DNA of 64,000 bases from Asanoa ferruginea (GTDB lineage: Bacteria > Actinomycetota > Actinomycetes > Mycobacteriales > Micromonosporaceae). Positions within the stretch are counted from its first letter, which is position 1. Each line of letters starts with the position of its first letter. A program made the translations under genes and the position numbers. The stretch lies in NCBI RefSeq assembly GCF_003387075.1, contig NZ_QUMQ01000001.1, forward strand, positions 4,836,001-4,900,000. Reading direction: 5' to 3'. Below the pieces are notes generated by a model, which saw only the letters and a list, made by a program, of their open reading frames with translations, ran no database searches and was not told the origin of the DNA. Of this stretch, positions 51,068 to 59,446 are shown one piece after another.

Positions 51068-51803
51068 AATGCTTGTGCAGCAGGGCGGACACGGCGTCGG
51101 CCTGCTGCACACTCGCCAGATGCGCGGCGTCGGGCAGCACGACCAACTCGGCGCCGCGCACGCCTTCCACAATGGACTCGGAGAAGACGGGCGGAATGGC
51201 CGGGTCGTCGGCGCCGGCGACAACCAACGTCGGCGCTGCGACCCGACCGAGCACTGGCCGCAGGTCCATGCCCGCGATGGCCTCGCAACACCCCGCGTAG
51301 CCCTCGGCGTCGATCGCCACCAGCGACTCGGTGAACGAGGCGACCACGTCGGGCCGGAAGCCGGGCGTGAACCACCGCGCCACGACCGCGTCGGCGATGG
51401 CGCCCATCCCGTCGGCCCGCACGGTCGCCGCCCGCTGGCGCCACCCGGACGCCGGCGGTAGGTGGGCGGCTGTGCACAACAGCGCCAGCCGGTCGACCCG
51501 CTCGGGTGCGTGTGCCGCCAGCCACATGCCGACCATGCCGCCGAGCGACAGCCCGGCGTAGTGCACCCGGTCGAGGCCGAGGTGGTCGAGCAGGGCGAGC
51601 ACGTCGTTGCCGAGCTCCTCGATCGCGTAGGGCCCCGGTGGCTTGGGCGACCCGCCATGTCCACGATGGTCGAACGCGACCACCCGGAAGTCGGCGCTCA
51701 GCGCCGCGAGCTGCGGCGCCCACATGGCGCCGGTGGTGCCGAGCGAGCTGCCCAGCACGATGACCGGTGCGGCGGCCGGCCCAGCCGTCTGACATGCCAG
51801 CAC
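51054..51803 (-). CDS. Alpha/beta hydrolase, 3-oxoadipate enol-lactonase-like
   Basis: A 249-residue alpha/beta hydrolase resembling PcaD. It shows VIVLGSSLGTTGAMW (oxyanion region), FDHRGHGGSPKP, GLSLGGMVG (nucleophile elbow with Ser about residue 90), VVAGADDPAIPP (Asp), and PDAAHLASVQQ (His). No other beta-ketoadipate genes are near, so the substrate may differ. I chose GTG 51803, which gives a normal-length N-terminus; the longest frame starts with TTG at 51845 without a ribosome site. It overlaps the convergent DUF1906 gene by 14 bp and follows the STAND gene by 51 bp on the same strand. Confidence 0.85.
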   Translation of the reverse strand: MLACQTAGPAAAPVIVLGSSLGTTGAMWAPQLAALSADFRVVAFDHRGHGGSPKPPGPYAIEELGNDVLALLDHLGLDRVHYAGLSLGGMVGMWLAAHAPERVDRLALLCTAAHLPPASGWRQRAATVRADGMGAIADAVVARWFTPGFRPDVVASFTESLVAIDAEGYAGCCEAIAGMDLRPVLGRVAAPTLVVAGADDPAIPPVFSESIVEGVRGAELVVLPDAAHLASVQQADAVSALLHKHFSAG

Positions 51804-51854
51804 TGCGGCCCCCTGACCTCGTTCCGGTTCACGACGACAACCCAACGCGACATC

Positions 51855-54812
51855 TTACGAGTGGGCCCGACGTTCGCGCGTGCGCACGATATATGCGCGG
51901 ATCTCCTTCTCCATGGGCACCTTCACCGTGGCGGGGTCGGTGACCGGCAGGTCTGGCGGTGCGACACCCGGCTGGGTGAGCAGCTCATGGGCCTCGGTCA
52001 GGTCCCAGTGGTGATGGTAGGGCGGCCCTTCGCTCCAGCTCTGCCGGTATGCGTCGACCGCGTGGGCGACCGCCTCGTGGAGGCGGCCGCGTTCCCGCAA
52101 CGCGAGAGCGAGGTCGTAGTGGGGCCGTCTGACGAAGGGCAGCCGGGGGAGCCGGGTGAGTGTCTCGGCCAGGGCCGCGTCCGCTTCCGCGATCCGGCCG
52201 AGTCTGGCCAACAGGAATGCGTGGACCGCCGCAGTGGTGTTGATGCCCGCGTTGCGGGCCAGGCGTTCGTGCTGCTCGGCGCTGATCAGCGCGGCGGTGA
52301 AGTCGTCGCGCTGGATCTCGAACCTGCATCGCAACGCCGCCAGTCGGACGCGGTTCTGAAGGGTCACCATGCCGTCGGCGACACGGGTGAAGTCGGCCGT
52401 CGACAAGGTGCGCCGGGCGACCTCGTCGCGCATGGCCAGTCGAAGCGTGACGAGGTGGAGCAAGCCGCGGTGCCACGGATTGTCGGTCGGGTCCGGAAGG
52501 CGTTCGGCTCGTTCGATCAGACCCCGCGCGGCGGTCAGCTCGCCGCGGCGCTCGTGGGCGAGGGCCAGGTCGTACAACAGATCGGGAACCTGGTCCGGGT
52601 CGTCGCCCTTGGCGATCAGGAGATCGGCTTGCAGCGCGACGAGCCTGGACTCGGCGAGGAGCGACCCGCCGGCGCCAACCACCTCGGCCAGGCGGTTCAG
52701 GCTGCTCAGCATGTTGAAATCGTCGTCGGCCTCGAGCAACCGGCTCAGAATGCCGACCTCATGGTCGATCGCCTCCGGAAAGCGGTCCTGCCACGCATAG
52801 GCGATCGTCAGCGCCGAACGAGTTGCGAAGGACTCGTCGCGCGCGAGTGGCGCGAGCAGCTCGATCACGGCGGGGTAGACGCCGAGATCGACGAGAAGCG
52901 CATCCTGTAGATGTCTGGCCCAGTGCATGGCTGCCTGAAGGAGGAGTCCGGCGCCGACGAGGGCACGGAAGATGGTTATCGTCTGCCGCAGGTCTTCGAC
53001 GCTGGCTGCCTGTTCCGGATCTTCGGGCGGCAGCGCGGCGAAGTGGTCGCGCACCGCGAGGTTGGCGCGCACCCGCTCCGACCCGTCCAGCCGGTCGTGC
53101 ACGTAGGCACGGATGATCGGGTGCAGGTCATAGGAGTTGGCGGCGCGGTCCCACCACAGCAGACCCCGCTCCTCGAGGTCGCGCAAGGCCAGGTCGAGCT
53201 GGGCCTTCGCGCGGACGACCGGCTCCGATGAGAGCCACTCCCGGCGCTGCCGAACGGCGATCTCCGCGGCCGCCGAAGGGCCCGGGTCCCGATCCGGGCC
53301 GAACGACAGCGGGGGCGGACCGAACGCGTCGAGATCCGGCTCCGCCGGTGCGGGCGGCGCCGGACGGAAGGGGTTGATCGCTTCGAGCGCGCTCCACTCG
53401 ACCGCGCCGGCCAGCACCGAGATCCAGCTGAGCAGCCGGTGGCTGGGGGGTGGCAGGTCGGCCAGCGCGGCGGCCAGGATGTGGGTGCGTCGTTGGGTCA
53501 GGTCCAGCTCGGGCAGGGCGAGCGCGGCGCCAGCGGTAGGGTCGGCGAGCCAGCGCTCGAACCCGCCGGGATCCGGCCGGTAGTCGCGCACCAACCCGGC
53601 GACGATCCCGATCAACAGCGGATGGTTTTCGAGCCGGTGGAAGAAGCCGTTGAGTGCCGCGGTGCTGCCCCGCACGCCCAGCCGGTCGAGCAGCGAAACG
53701 GTGTCGCGGTCGGTCAAGCCCGGCAGCCGCAGGTGCCGCACACCCGGCATGATCGCCCCGAATCGCCCCTGTAGCGCGTCGGGCATCAGCCGCGTGCTGA
53801 TCAGAATCTTCGAGGGCCCGGCGGCGGTCAGCTCGCGGAGCACCTCTTCGGCCGCCGGGTCGATCATCGAGCGCTTGGTGGACTCGACCTCGTCGTCACG
53901 GACCTTCGACGGGTCGAGACGGTGGTAGGCACCGAGTAACCGCTCGAACCCGTCGAGCACCAGCAGGTAGGGCCGGCTGCGTAACGCGGACAACACTTCC
54001 GCGCCGAGATCGGCCAGGGGCATCTTGGCGACCTCGCCGCGTGGCCGCCGGCTCACGTAGGCGAGCACCTCCTGGAGGAACCGGGTCATCGACGCGGAGC
54101 CGTCGTAGAAGCTCCACCAGAGCCGGCCGGCTTGATCCATTGAGCCGGTCGACGCCCACTCCCAGGTCATCGCGCTCTTGCCGGTGCCGCCGATGGCCTC
54201 CACGACGAGCACCGGATCGTCGGACCGGGACCATTCGTCGAGGGCGGCGAGATCGGCCGACCTGCCGGTAAAGGGCGCACTGCCGACGTAGGGCGGCATC
54301 GCGTGCAGGGTCGGCGGGGCCGGGATTCCGCCTGACGTGAGGCCGGGCCGCTGCGGCTCGTAGGGCCGCAGCGCGAGCAGGAGGTCTTCGCGGAAGGCTG
54401 CCAGGTCGGCGAGGCGCTTCGCCGTGTGCGCCTTCTTCACCCGTTCGATGAAGCGCGCGAGGGCCGCTCCGTCGGCGCCATGGTCGACGTCTGGCGGCGG
54501 CCACGGGAAGGATGAGTCGACGACGAACGGCAACACCGCCATCGCGGGCCGTTCCAACGCCCAGGAATATTCCAGCTCCGTGTAGGAGCGGGACTCGCCG
54601 ACCGGTCGCGAACCGTAACGGTGCGCCAGCAGCAGGACGAAGACGTCGGCGGTCTCGACCCGCCCGCGGCACACCTCAAGGGGTGCCAGGCGGTCCGGCG
54701 GGAACTCCTCCATGTGCACCGGCACCAGGCCGAGTCGATGACAGACATCGACCGCGGCCTGGCGATAGGGCGCCAACGCCCCCGACGCACTGCTGATGAA
54801 GACCCGGGCCAC
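51855..54812 (-). CDS. DUF4062-STAND NTPase-TPR protein
   Basis: A 985-residue signal-transduction ATPase. Residues 1 to about 150: DUF4062 (ARVFISSASGALAPYRQAA, VPVHMEEFPP, ADVFVLLLAHRYGSR, SYTELEYSWAL), a TIR/deoxyribosyltransferase-like effector or sensor fold. Residues about 175-480: NB-ARC-type STAND NTPase with Walker A IGGTGKS (207-213), Walker B YLLVLDGFE (282-290), ILISTR sensor 1 (336-341), and HPLLIGIVAGL. Winged-helix region ends with the MHD-like YDLHPIIRAYVHDRL (near 600). Residues about 640-960: TPR-like helices. Such architecture fits immune-type sensors and also regulators. GTG 54812 lies inside a palindrome and follows a -10-like TACAAG, so a leaderless mRNA is likely. No adjacent defence genes. 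Confidence 0.88.
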   Translation of the reverse strand: MARVFISSASGALAPYRQAAVDVCHRLGLVPVHMEEFPPDRLAPLEVCRGRVETADVFVLLLAHRYGSRPVGESRSYTELEYSWALERPAMAVLPFVVDSSFPWPPPDVDHGADGAALARFIERVKKAHTAKRLADLAAFREDLLLALRPYEPQRPGLTSGGIPAPPTLHAMPPYVGSAPFTGRSADLAALDEWSRSDDPVLVVEAIGGTGKSAMTWEWASTGSMDQAGRLWWSFYDGSASMTRFLQEVLAYVSRRPRGEVAKMPLADLGAEVLSALRSRPYLLVLDGFERLLGAYHRLDPSKVRDDEVESTKRSMIDPAAEEVLRELTAAGPSKILISTRLMPDALQGRFGAIMPGVRHLRLPGLTDRDTVSLLDRLGVRGSTAALNGFFHRLENHPLLIGIVAGLVRDYRPDPGGFERWLADPTAGAALALPELDLTQRRTHILAAALADLPPPSHRLLSWISVLAGAVEWSALEAINPFRPAPPAPAEPDLDAFGPPPLSFGPDRDPGPSAAAEIAVRQRREWLSSEPVVRAKAQLDLALRDLEERGLLWWDRAANSYDLHPIIRAYVHDRLDGSERVRANLAVRDHFAALPPEDPEQAASVEDLRQTITIFRALVGAGLLLQAAMHWARHLQDALLVDLGVYPAVIELLAPLARDESFATRSALTIAYAWQDRFPEAIDHEVGILSRLLEADDDFNMLSSLNRLAEVVGAGGSLLAESRLVALQADLLIAKGDDPDQVPDLLYDLALAHERRGELTAARGLIERAERLPDPTDNPWHRGLLHLVTLRLAMRDEVARRTLSTADFTRVADGMVTLQNRVRLAALRCRFEIQRDDFTAALISAEQHERLARNAGINTTAAVHAFLLARLGRIAEADAALAETLTRLPRLPFVRRPHYDLALALRERGRLHEAVAHAVDAYRQSWSEGPPYHHHWDLTEAHELLTQPGVAPPDLPVTDPATVKVPMEKEIRAYIVRTRERRAHS

Positions 54813-54835
54813 AGTCTCTTGTATCAGACTGTGGC
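54808..54835. promoter_or_regulatory. Palindrome over the promoter and start codon of the STAND gene
   Basis: GCCACAGTCT (54808-54817) and AGACTGTGGC (54826-54835) are perfect 10-bp arms with an 8-bp spacer. The GTG start (54812-54810) is inside one arm and the spacer contains the -10-like TACAAG on the minus strand. This is the expected geometry for autorepression, though a terminator for the upstream gene cannot be excluded. Confidence 0.6.
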
Positions 54836-54856
54836 ACCGTCCTCATAGGTCGGATT

Positions 54857-55360
54857 TCAGTCGTTGAGGACCGCGGCGAGCTGGTCGCGGAACGTGCGCT
54901 CCGAGTCGGTGACCACGTCGCCGCCGATGCCGAGGATGCCGCCGCTCGGTGCGGCCGTCACTACCTGCTCCGCGATGGTGACCAGCCAGTGCTTGTAGGC
55001 GCCGGCCTCGCCCTCGCCCGACTTCGCCGCCAGCAACGCGGCGGCCTCGCCGGCGCGGGCCAGGACATCCTTGGCGTAGGCGACCGGGTCGGCCGGGGAG
55101 ATCGACGGGAGTTCCTCACCGCTCTCCGGGTCGCCGACCCGGGCCACCAGCTCGCCCGCGACGGCGGTGACCAGCGGGCTCGCCGACTCGCGGCCCTCGG
55201 CGATCGCCTCCAGGCCGGCGGCGTTCTCCGCCAGGGTGCGGCGGGTGCCGTCGTGCTCGGCCGCGCTCGCGGCGGTCAGCACCGACTGGGGGAGGCCGAC
55301 CAGCAGGCCCCACTCGGAATCGGTGAAGCCCAACTCGGTGGACACGGGAACGTCAGTCAC
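54857..55360 (-). CDS. Hypothetical protein
   Basis: A 167-residue acidic, mostly helical soluble protein. No signal peptide, membrane helix or catalytic motif. Recognisable stretches are WGLLVGLPQSVLTAASAAEH, DPVAYAKDVLARAGEAAALL and SGGILGIGGDVVTDSERTF; the family is not one I can name, although the pattern suggests an actinobacterial conserved hypothetical. GTG 55360 was chosen since AAGGG lies about 9 bp upstream; a GTG at 55369 has no room for a site. It sits 15 bp downstream of recQ and 44 bp upstream of the STAND gene, all minus strand. Confidence 0.65.
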   Translation of the reverse strand: MTDVPVSTELGFTDSEWGLLVGLPQSVLTAASAAEHDGTRRTLAENAAGLEAIAEGRESASPLVTAVAGELVARVGDPESGEELPSISPADPVAYAKDVLARAGEAAALLAAKSGEGEAGAYKHWLVTIAEQVVTAAPSGGILGIGGDVVTDSERTFRDQLAAVLND

Positions 55361-55384
55361 GTCAAACACCCTTCGATCAGATCG

Positions 55385-57019
55385 CTACAGCGTAGTCAGC
55401 AGGCCTTGTTCGGAGACGACCGGAACCGACAGGGTCTTGTACCCCACGTCGTCGAAGAGCACCGTCATCCGGTTGTCCTCGTAGCCCATCACCATGCCGG
55501 CGCCCCACTCGGCGTGGCTCACCGTGCTGTGCACAGGGAACGGGCCGACGGCGCCGTTGTCGGGTTCGCCCCGGCCGGCCGAGCAGTTGTCGCAGTGGCC
55601 GCAGACCCGGGTCAACTGCTCGCCGAAATAGGCCAGCAGCGGCTGGGAGCGGCAGCCGCGCGCCTGCGCGTACGCCCGCATCATGTCGGTCCGTGATTTT
55701 GACAGGCTCTGCTGGCGCTCGGCCTCCGCGACGGCGAGGTCGGCGGCGTCGGCCGGTGACGGTGCGTAGCGCGGGCAGGCGACTTTGCCACCCGACCGGG
55801 TGACCGCGCCGCCGACGTGTTCGAGCAGCGCCACGAGTTGGCCCTGCTTGCGGGCGCCGAGGCCGGTGCGCTCGCGCAGCGCCGCCTTGGTCAGCGGGCC
55901 TTCGGCGCGCAGCACGGCGGCCAGGTCGCGCAGCTCGTCCACCGCGGGCAGGGCGCCGGTGAAGAACCGCTGCAAACCCTCGTCTTCGGCCCGCCAGAGC
56001 AGCAGGGTGCGGGCGGGCAGCCCGTCACGGCCGGCGCGGCCGATCTCCTGTAGGTAGCTGTCCGGCGAGTCGGGCAGCGCGACGTGCGCCACCCAGCGGA
56101 TGTTGGGCTTGTCGATGCCCATCCCGAAGGCCGAGGTCGCCACCATGATCGGCACCTCGTCGGCCAGGAACGCGACGTGCAGTTTCTCGCGCGCCCCGCC
56201 GGCCATCCCACCGTGGTAGAACTCGGCGGCGTAGCCCGCGGCGGACAGTCGCGCCGCCAGCTCCTCGGCGCCCCGCCGGGTCGGCACGTAGACGATGCCC
56301 GGGCCCTCGTCGGTGGAGACGAGCGCGAGCAGCCGCCGCCACCGGTAGTCCTCCGTCGGGCAGTTGGCCGCCTCCAGGAACAGGTTGGCGCGGTCGAGCC
56401 CGGTCACCATGATTTTCGGCTTCGCCAGGCCGAGCCGGGCCACGATGTCGTCGCGCACCGGCGGCGACGCGGTCGCGGTCAGCGCCACCACCGGCGGCCG
56501 GCCCAGCTCCCGGATGACGTGCCCGAGCGCCAGGTAGTCGGGCCGGAAGTCGTGCCCCCACGCGGAGATGCAGTGCGCCTCGTCGATCGCGACCAGCGAC
56601 GGCTTCAGCGCCTTCACCTGCGCCAGCCGGTCGGGGTCGGCGAGCTGCTCGGGGGTGATGAACAGGAACTCGGCCCGGCCGTCGCGCAGGGCCGCGAGGG
56701 CGGCCTCCTGCTGCTTGGGCGTCTCGGCCGAGGAGATCCGCACCGCCTTGAGGCCGGCGGAGCCGCGCCGTTCGAGCCCGCCGATCTGGTCCTGTTGCAG
56801 GGCGAGCAGCGGGGACACCACGAGGGTCGGGCCGGGCAACTGGGTCGCCGGCACCTGGTAGAGCGCCGACTTGCCGGCACCGGTGGGCATGACGGCGAGC
56901 ACGTCGCGGCCGCGCAGGATCGCGCGCATCGCGTCGAGCTGACCGGGGCGCAGGGTTTTCCAGCCGAAGAGGGTGCGGGCTGCCCGGCGCAGACGCAGGG
57001 AGGTGAGGGGTGACTTCAT
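55385..57019 (-). CDS. recQ: RecQ-family DNA helicase with SH3/Tudor-like C-terminus
   Basis: A 544-residue 3'-5' DNA helicase used in recombination and replication-fork repair. Motifs: FGWKTLRPGQLDAM (motif 0), AVMPTGAGKSALYQ (I), SPLLALQQDQ (Ia), DEAHCISAWGHDFRPDY (II with aromatic loop), ALTATA (III), VYVPTRRGAEELA (IV), ATSAFGMGIDKPNIR (V), and QEIGRAGRDG (VI). A four-Cys zinc site ends in RVCGHCDNC (about 470). No HRDC domain; instead residues about 500-544 (VSHAEWGAGMVMGYEDNRM, TVLFDDVGYKTL) resemble the UvrD/PcrA SH3/Tudor tail. The length is shorter than E. coli RecQ (about 610). Confidence 0.92.
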   Translation of the reverse strand: MKSPLTSLRLRRAARTLFGWKTLRPGQLDAMRAILRGRDVLAVMPTGAGKSALYQVPATQLPGPTLVVSPLLALQQDQIGGLERRGSAGLKAVRISSAETPKQQEAALAALRDGRAEFLFITPEQLADPDRLAQVKALKPSLVAIDEAHCISAWGHDFRPDYLALGHVIRELGRPPVVALTATASPPVRDDIVARLGLAKPKIMVTGLDRANLFLEAANCPTEDYRWRRLLALVSTDEGPGIVYVPTRRGAEELAARLSAAGYAAEFYHGGMAGGAREKLHVAFLADEVPIMVATSAFGMGIDKPNIRWVAHVALPDSPDSYLQEIGRAGRDGLPARTLLLWRAEDEGLQRFFTGALPAVDELRDLAAVLRAEGPLTKAALRERTGLGARKQGQLVALLEHVGGAVTRSGGKVACPRYAPSPADAADLAVAEAERQQSLSKSRTDMMRAYAQARGCRSQPLLAYFGEQLTRVCGHCDNCSAGRGEPDNGAVGPFPVHSTVSHAEWGAGMVMGYEDNRMTVLFDDVGYKTLSVPVVSEQGLLTTL

Positions 57020-57056
57020 CGCGGTGCGGCGTTACCCGGGGCGGGGTGGGCCGAAA

Positions 57057-57170
57057 CTATTTGAAGATCCGGCGGATGGCGTAGAGAAGCACGGCGATCC
57101 CGAGGATCGCGCCGAAGATCTGGACACCTGGTACGTCGTACCAACTCACGTTGTCGGCGGCCCATCGCAT
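57057..57170 (-). CDS. Small single-pass membrane protein
   Basis: A 37-residue protein, MRWAADNVSWYDVPGVQIFG then a hydrophobic helix and a basic end (YAIRRIFK), typical of tiny membrane proteins. On the minus strand TACAGT lies 6 bp before the ATG at 57170, so it may be transcribed leaderless. An in-frame upstream start at 57275 would add 35 residues of low plausibility. Located between recQ and the divergent GH3 gene. Function unknown; short genes carry high false-positive risk. Confidence 0.5.
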   Translation of the reverse strand: MRWAADNVSWYDVPGVQIFGAILGIAVLLYAIRRIFK

Positions 57171-57277
57171 GCCGGCACTGTAGCGCCGCCAACAACTGGA
57201 AGGTTTGTTGACTATTTCCGGGGTCAGGTGTGACCATGACAGCGACCGGATCCGTGCCACATCGGGGGGATGCACAG

Positions 57278-58786
57278 ATGACCGAGCCTGGCGGCGAACT
57301 GCTGCGGCTGGCCGCGACCGTTCTGCAACCAGGGTTCGTGGGCACCGCGCCGCCGGACTGGGTCCGCCGCTGGCTTGGCGAGGGGCTGGGCGGAGTGGCG
57401 CTGTTCGCCCGCAACGTCCGCGATCCCGAGCAGGTCGCCGCGCTGACCGCGGCGCTGCGTGCCGAGCGGGCCGACGTGCTGGTCGCGATCGACGAAGAGG
57501 CCGGCGACGTCACCCGGATCGAATCGCGGGCCGGCAGTTCGCGCCCCGGCAACCTGGCCCTCGGCGCGGTCGACGACGTCGCGCTCACCGAGGAGGTCGC
57601 CCGCGACCTGGGCCGGGAGTTGGCCGCGGTGGGCGTCAACCTCGACTACGCGCCCGACGCCGACGTCAACAACAACCCCGACAACCCGGTCATCGGCGTA
57701 CGCAGCTTCGGCGCCGACCCGGCCCTCGTCGCCCGGCACACCGGGGCGTGGGTGACCGGTCTCCAGGCCGCCGGCGTGGCCGCCTGCGCCAAGCACTTCC
57801 CCGGGCACGGCGACACCGCCGTCGACTCGCACCACGACCTGCCGCACATCCCGCGCGACCGGGCCGGCCTCGACGCGGTCGAGTTGCTCCCGTTCCGCGC
57901 CGCGATCGAGGCCGGCGTCCAGGCCGTGATGACCGGGCACCTGCTGGTGCCGGCCGTCGACCCGGACCTGCCGGCCACCCTGAGCCGATCCGTCCTCACT
58001 GGACTGTTGCGTGACGAGCTCGGCTTCCAGGGCGCGGTGATCACCGACGCGATGGAGATGCGCGCGGTCGTCAACCGGTTCGGCTTCGAGGGCGCGGTGG
58101 TGTCCGCCCTCGCGGCCGGCGCCGACGCGATCTGCATCGGCGGCGAGCACGCCGACGAGGGCACGGCCGACCGGCTGCGCACGGCGATCGCCCGCGCGGT
58201 GCTCTCCGGCGAGTTGGCCGAGGAGCGGCTGACCGAGGCCGCGAAGCGGGTCCAGCACCTGGCCGCCTGGGCCGCGACGGCGCGGGCCGGTTCGGCTCCG
58301 GGCCCCTGGTATGGCACCGGCGGCTCGCCGGTGGGTCTGGCCGCGGCCCGGCGCGCGGTCAAGGTCGTCGGGACGGCGCCGGCCCTGCCGCTCGCCGGGC
58401 CGCCGCACGTGGTCGAGCTGTCGCCGCCGGCCAACATCGCGGTCGGCACCGACACGCCCTGGGGGGTCGCCGCACCGGTGGCCGCCCTGCTGCCCGGCAC
58501 CACCGCGGTGCGACTGACCGGCGACGACGCCGCCGAGCCGGCCGCCGTGGTCGCCGCGGCCGCCGGCCGCCCGCTGGTGCTGGTCGTGCGTGACCTGCAC
58601 CGGCACGCCTGGATGGCGACGCTGGTGCACGCCGTGCTGCGGTCGCGCCCGGACGCGGTGGTGGTCGAACTCGGCGTGCCGGCCGCGGTCGTCGGCGCCA
58701 CCCACATCGCCACGCACGGCGCGACCCGGTCGAGCGGGTTGGCCGTCGCCGAGGTGCTCGCGGGCTCGGACCTCCCTGCTCTCTAG
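57278..58786 (+). CDS. GH3-family beta-N-acetylhexosaminidase (NagZ-like)
   Basis: A 502-residue glycoside hydrolase family 3 protein. The KHFPGHGDTAVDSHHDLP segment (about residues 171-188) is the NagZ-type motif whose His/Asp pair supplies the acid/base, and VITDAMEMRAV (about 254-264) carries the nucleophile Asp. Such enzymes remove N-acetylglucosamine from muropeptides or chitin fragments; no signal peptide supports cytosolic wall recycling. A C-terminal second domain of about 150 residues follows. ATG 57278 has a GGGGGGAT site; GTG 57230 and ATG 57236 are in-frame alternatives. A TetR gene follows 33 bp downstream. Confidence 0.9.
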   Translation: MTEPGGELLRLAATVLQPGFVGTAPPDWVRRWLGEGLGGVALFARNVRDPEQVAALTAALRAERADVLVAIDEEAGDVTRIESRAGSSRPGNLALGAVDDVALTEEVARDLGRELAAVGVNLDYAPDADVNNNPDNPVIGVRSFGADPALVARHTGAWVTGLQAAGVAACAKHFPGHGDTAVDSHHDLPHIPRDRAGLDAVELLPFRAAIEAGVQAVMTGHLLVPAVDPDLPATLSRSVLTGLLRDELGFQGAVITDAMEMRAVVNRFGFEGAVVSALAAGADAICIGGEHADEGTADRLRTAIARAVLSGELAEERLTEAAKRVQHLAAWAATARAGSAPGPWYGTGGSPVGLAAARRAVKVVGTAPALPLAGPPHVVELSPPANIAVGTDTPWGVAAPVAALLPGTTAVRLTGDDAAEPAAVVAAAAGRPLVLVVRDLHRHAWMATLVHAVLRSRPDAVVVELGVPAAVVGATHIATHGATRSSGLAVAEVLAGSDLPAL

Positions 58787-58806
58787 CGGAGTGAGTGCTC
58801 ACTCCG
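58787..58806. promoter_or_regulatory. TetR operator
   Basis: CGGAGTGAG-TG-CTCACTCCG is a 20-bp inverted repeat with perfect 9-bp arms directly upstream (13 bp) of the TetR-family gene and immediately after the GH3 stop. Size and symmetry are typical of TetR autoregulation. Confidence 0.8.
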
Positions 58807-58819
58807 TTATGGTCGTGGC

Positions 58820-59428
58820 ATGACCGAAACCGAGGCCCGGCGCCGCGCGCCGGGGATGAGCCCGGAGCAGCGCCGCGAGGCCGTCGTCCGGGCCGCGTTG
58901 CCGCTGGTCGCCGAGCACGGCGCCGCGGTGACCACCGCGCAGATCGCCCGCGCCGCCGGCATCGGTGAGGCGACGATCTTCCGGGTGTTCGACGACAAGC
59001 AGGCCGTGCTCGACGCCTGCGTGGCGGCCGCCCTCGACCCGACCGTCGTTGTGCAGGAGCTCAACTCCATCTCCCTCGACCAGCCGCTCGCCCTGCGCCT
59101 GGTCGACGCGGCCGACGCGCTCGACGCGCACTTCGCCCGGATCGGCTCGGTGCTCGGGTCCCTGCACGCCACCGGGCACACCGGCCCGCGGCGCGCGCCC
59201 GCGCCCGGCGATCCGGAGCGGTCGGTCAGTGCAACGTTCGCGGCGGTCAGAGACCTGATCGAGCCCGACCAGGAACGCCTGCGCCTCCCGGTGGCCACGC
59301 TGACGAATGCCTTCCTGGGCCTGCTCTTCCCGACCCGGGTGGGCGGCGGCAGCGGCCCCCGCGCGGTGCCGGTCGAAGACCTGGTCGACGTGCTGCTCTA
59401 CGGCGCCGTCTTAGGCCCGGTTTCCTGA
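58820..59428 (+). CDS. TetR-family transcriptional regulator
   Basis: A 202-residue repressor: N-terminal helix-turn-helix (about residues 15-62; REAVVRAALPLVAEHGAA, TTAQIARAAGIGEATIFRVF, DDKQAVLDACV) and a C-terminal ligand-binding helical domain (70-200). The perfect palindrome at 58787-58806 upstream is probably its own operator. TetR genes usually regulate a neighbouring exporter or enzyme, but the next gene downstream is convergent and the GH3 gene lies before the operator, so its target may be elsewhere. Its stop codon lies in the loop of the terminator hairpin. Confidence 0.92.
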   Translation: MTETEARRRAPGMSPEQRREAVVRAALPLVAEHGAAVTTAQIARAAGIGEATIFRVFDDKQAVLDACVAAALDPTVVVQELNSISLDQPLALRLVDAADALDAHFARIGSVLGSLHATGHTGPRRAPAPGDPERSVSATFAAVRDLIEPDQERLRLPVATLTNAFLGLLFPTRVGGGSGPRAVPVEDLVDVLLYGAVLGPVS

Positions 59429-59446
59429 CTGGGAAAACCGGGCCTA
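59412..59446. terminator. Bidirectional terminator hairpin
   Basis: TAGGCCCGGTTT (59412-59423) and AAACCGGGCCTA (59435-59446), perfect 12-bp arms with an 11-nt loop. The TetR gene stop is in the loop and the amidohydrolase stop is in the right arm. Confidence 0.85.
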
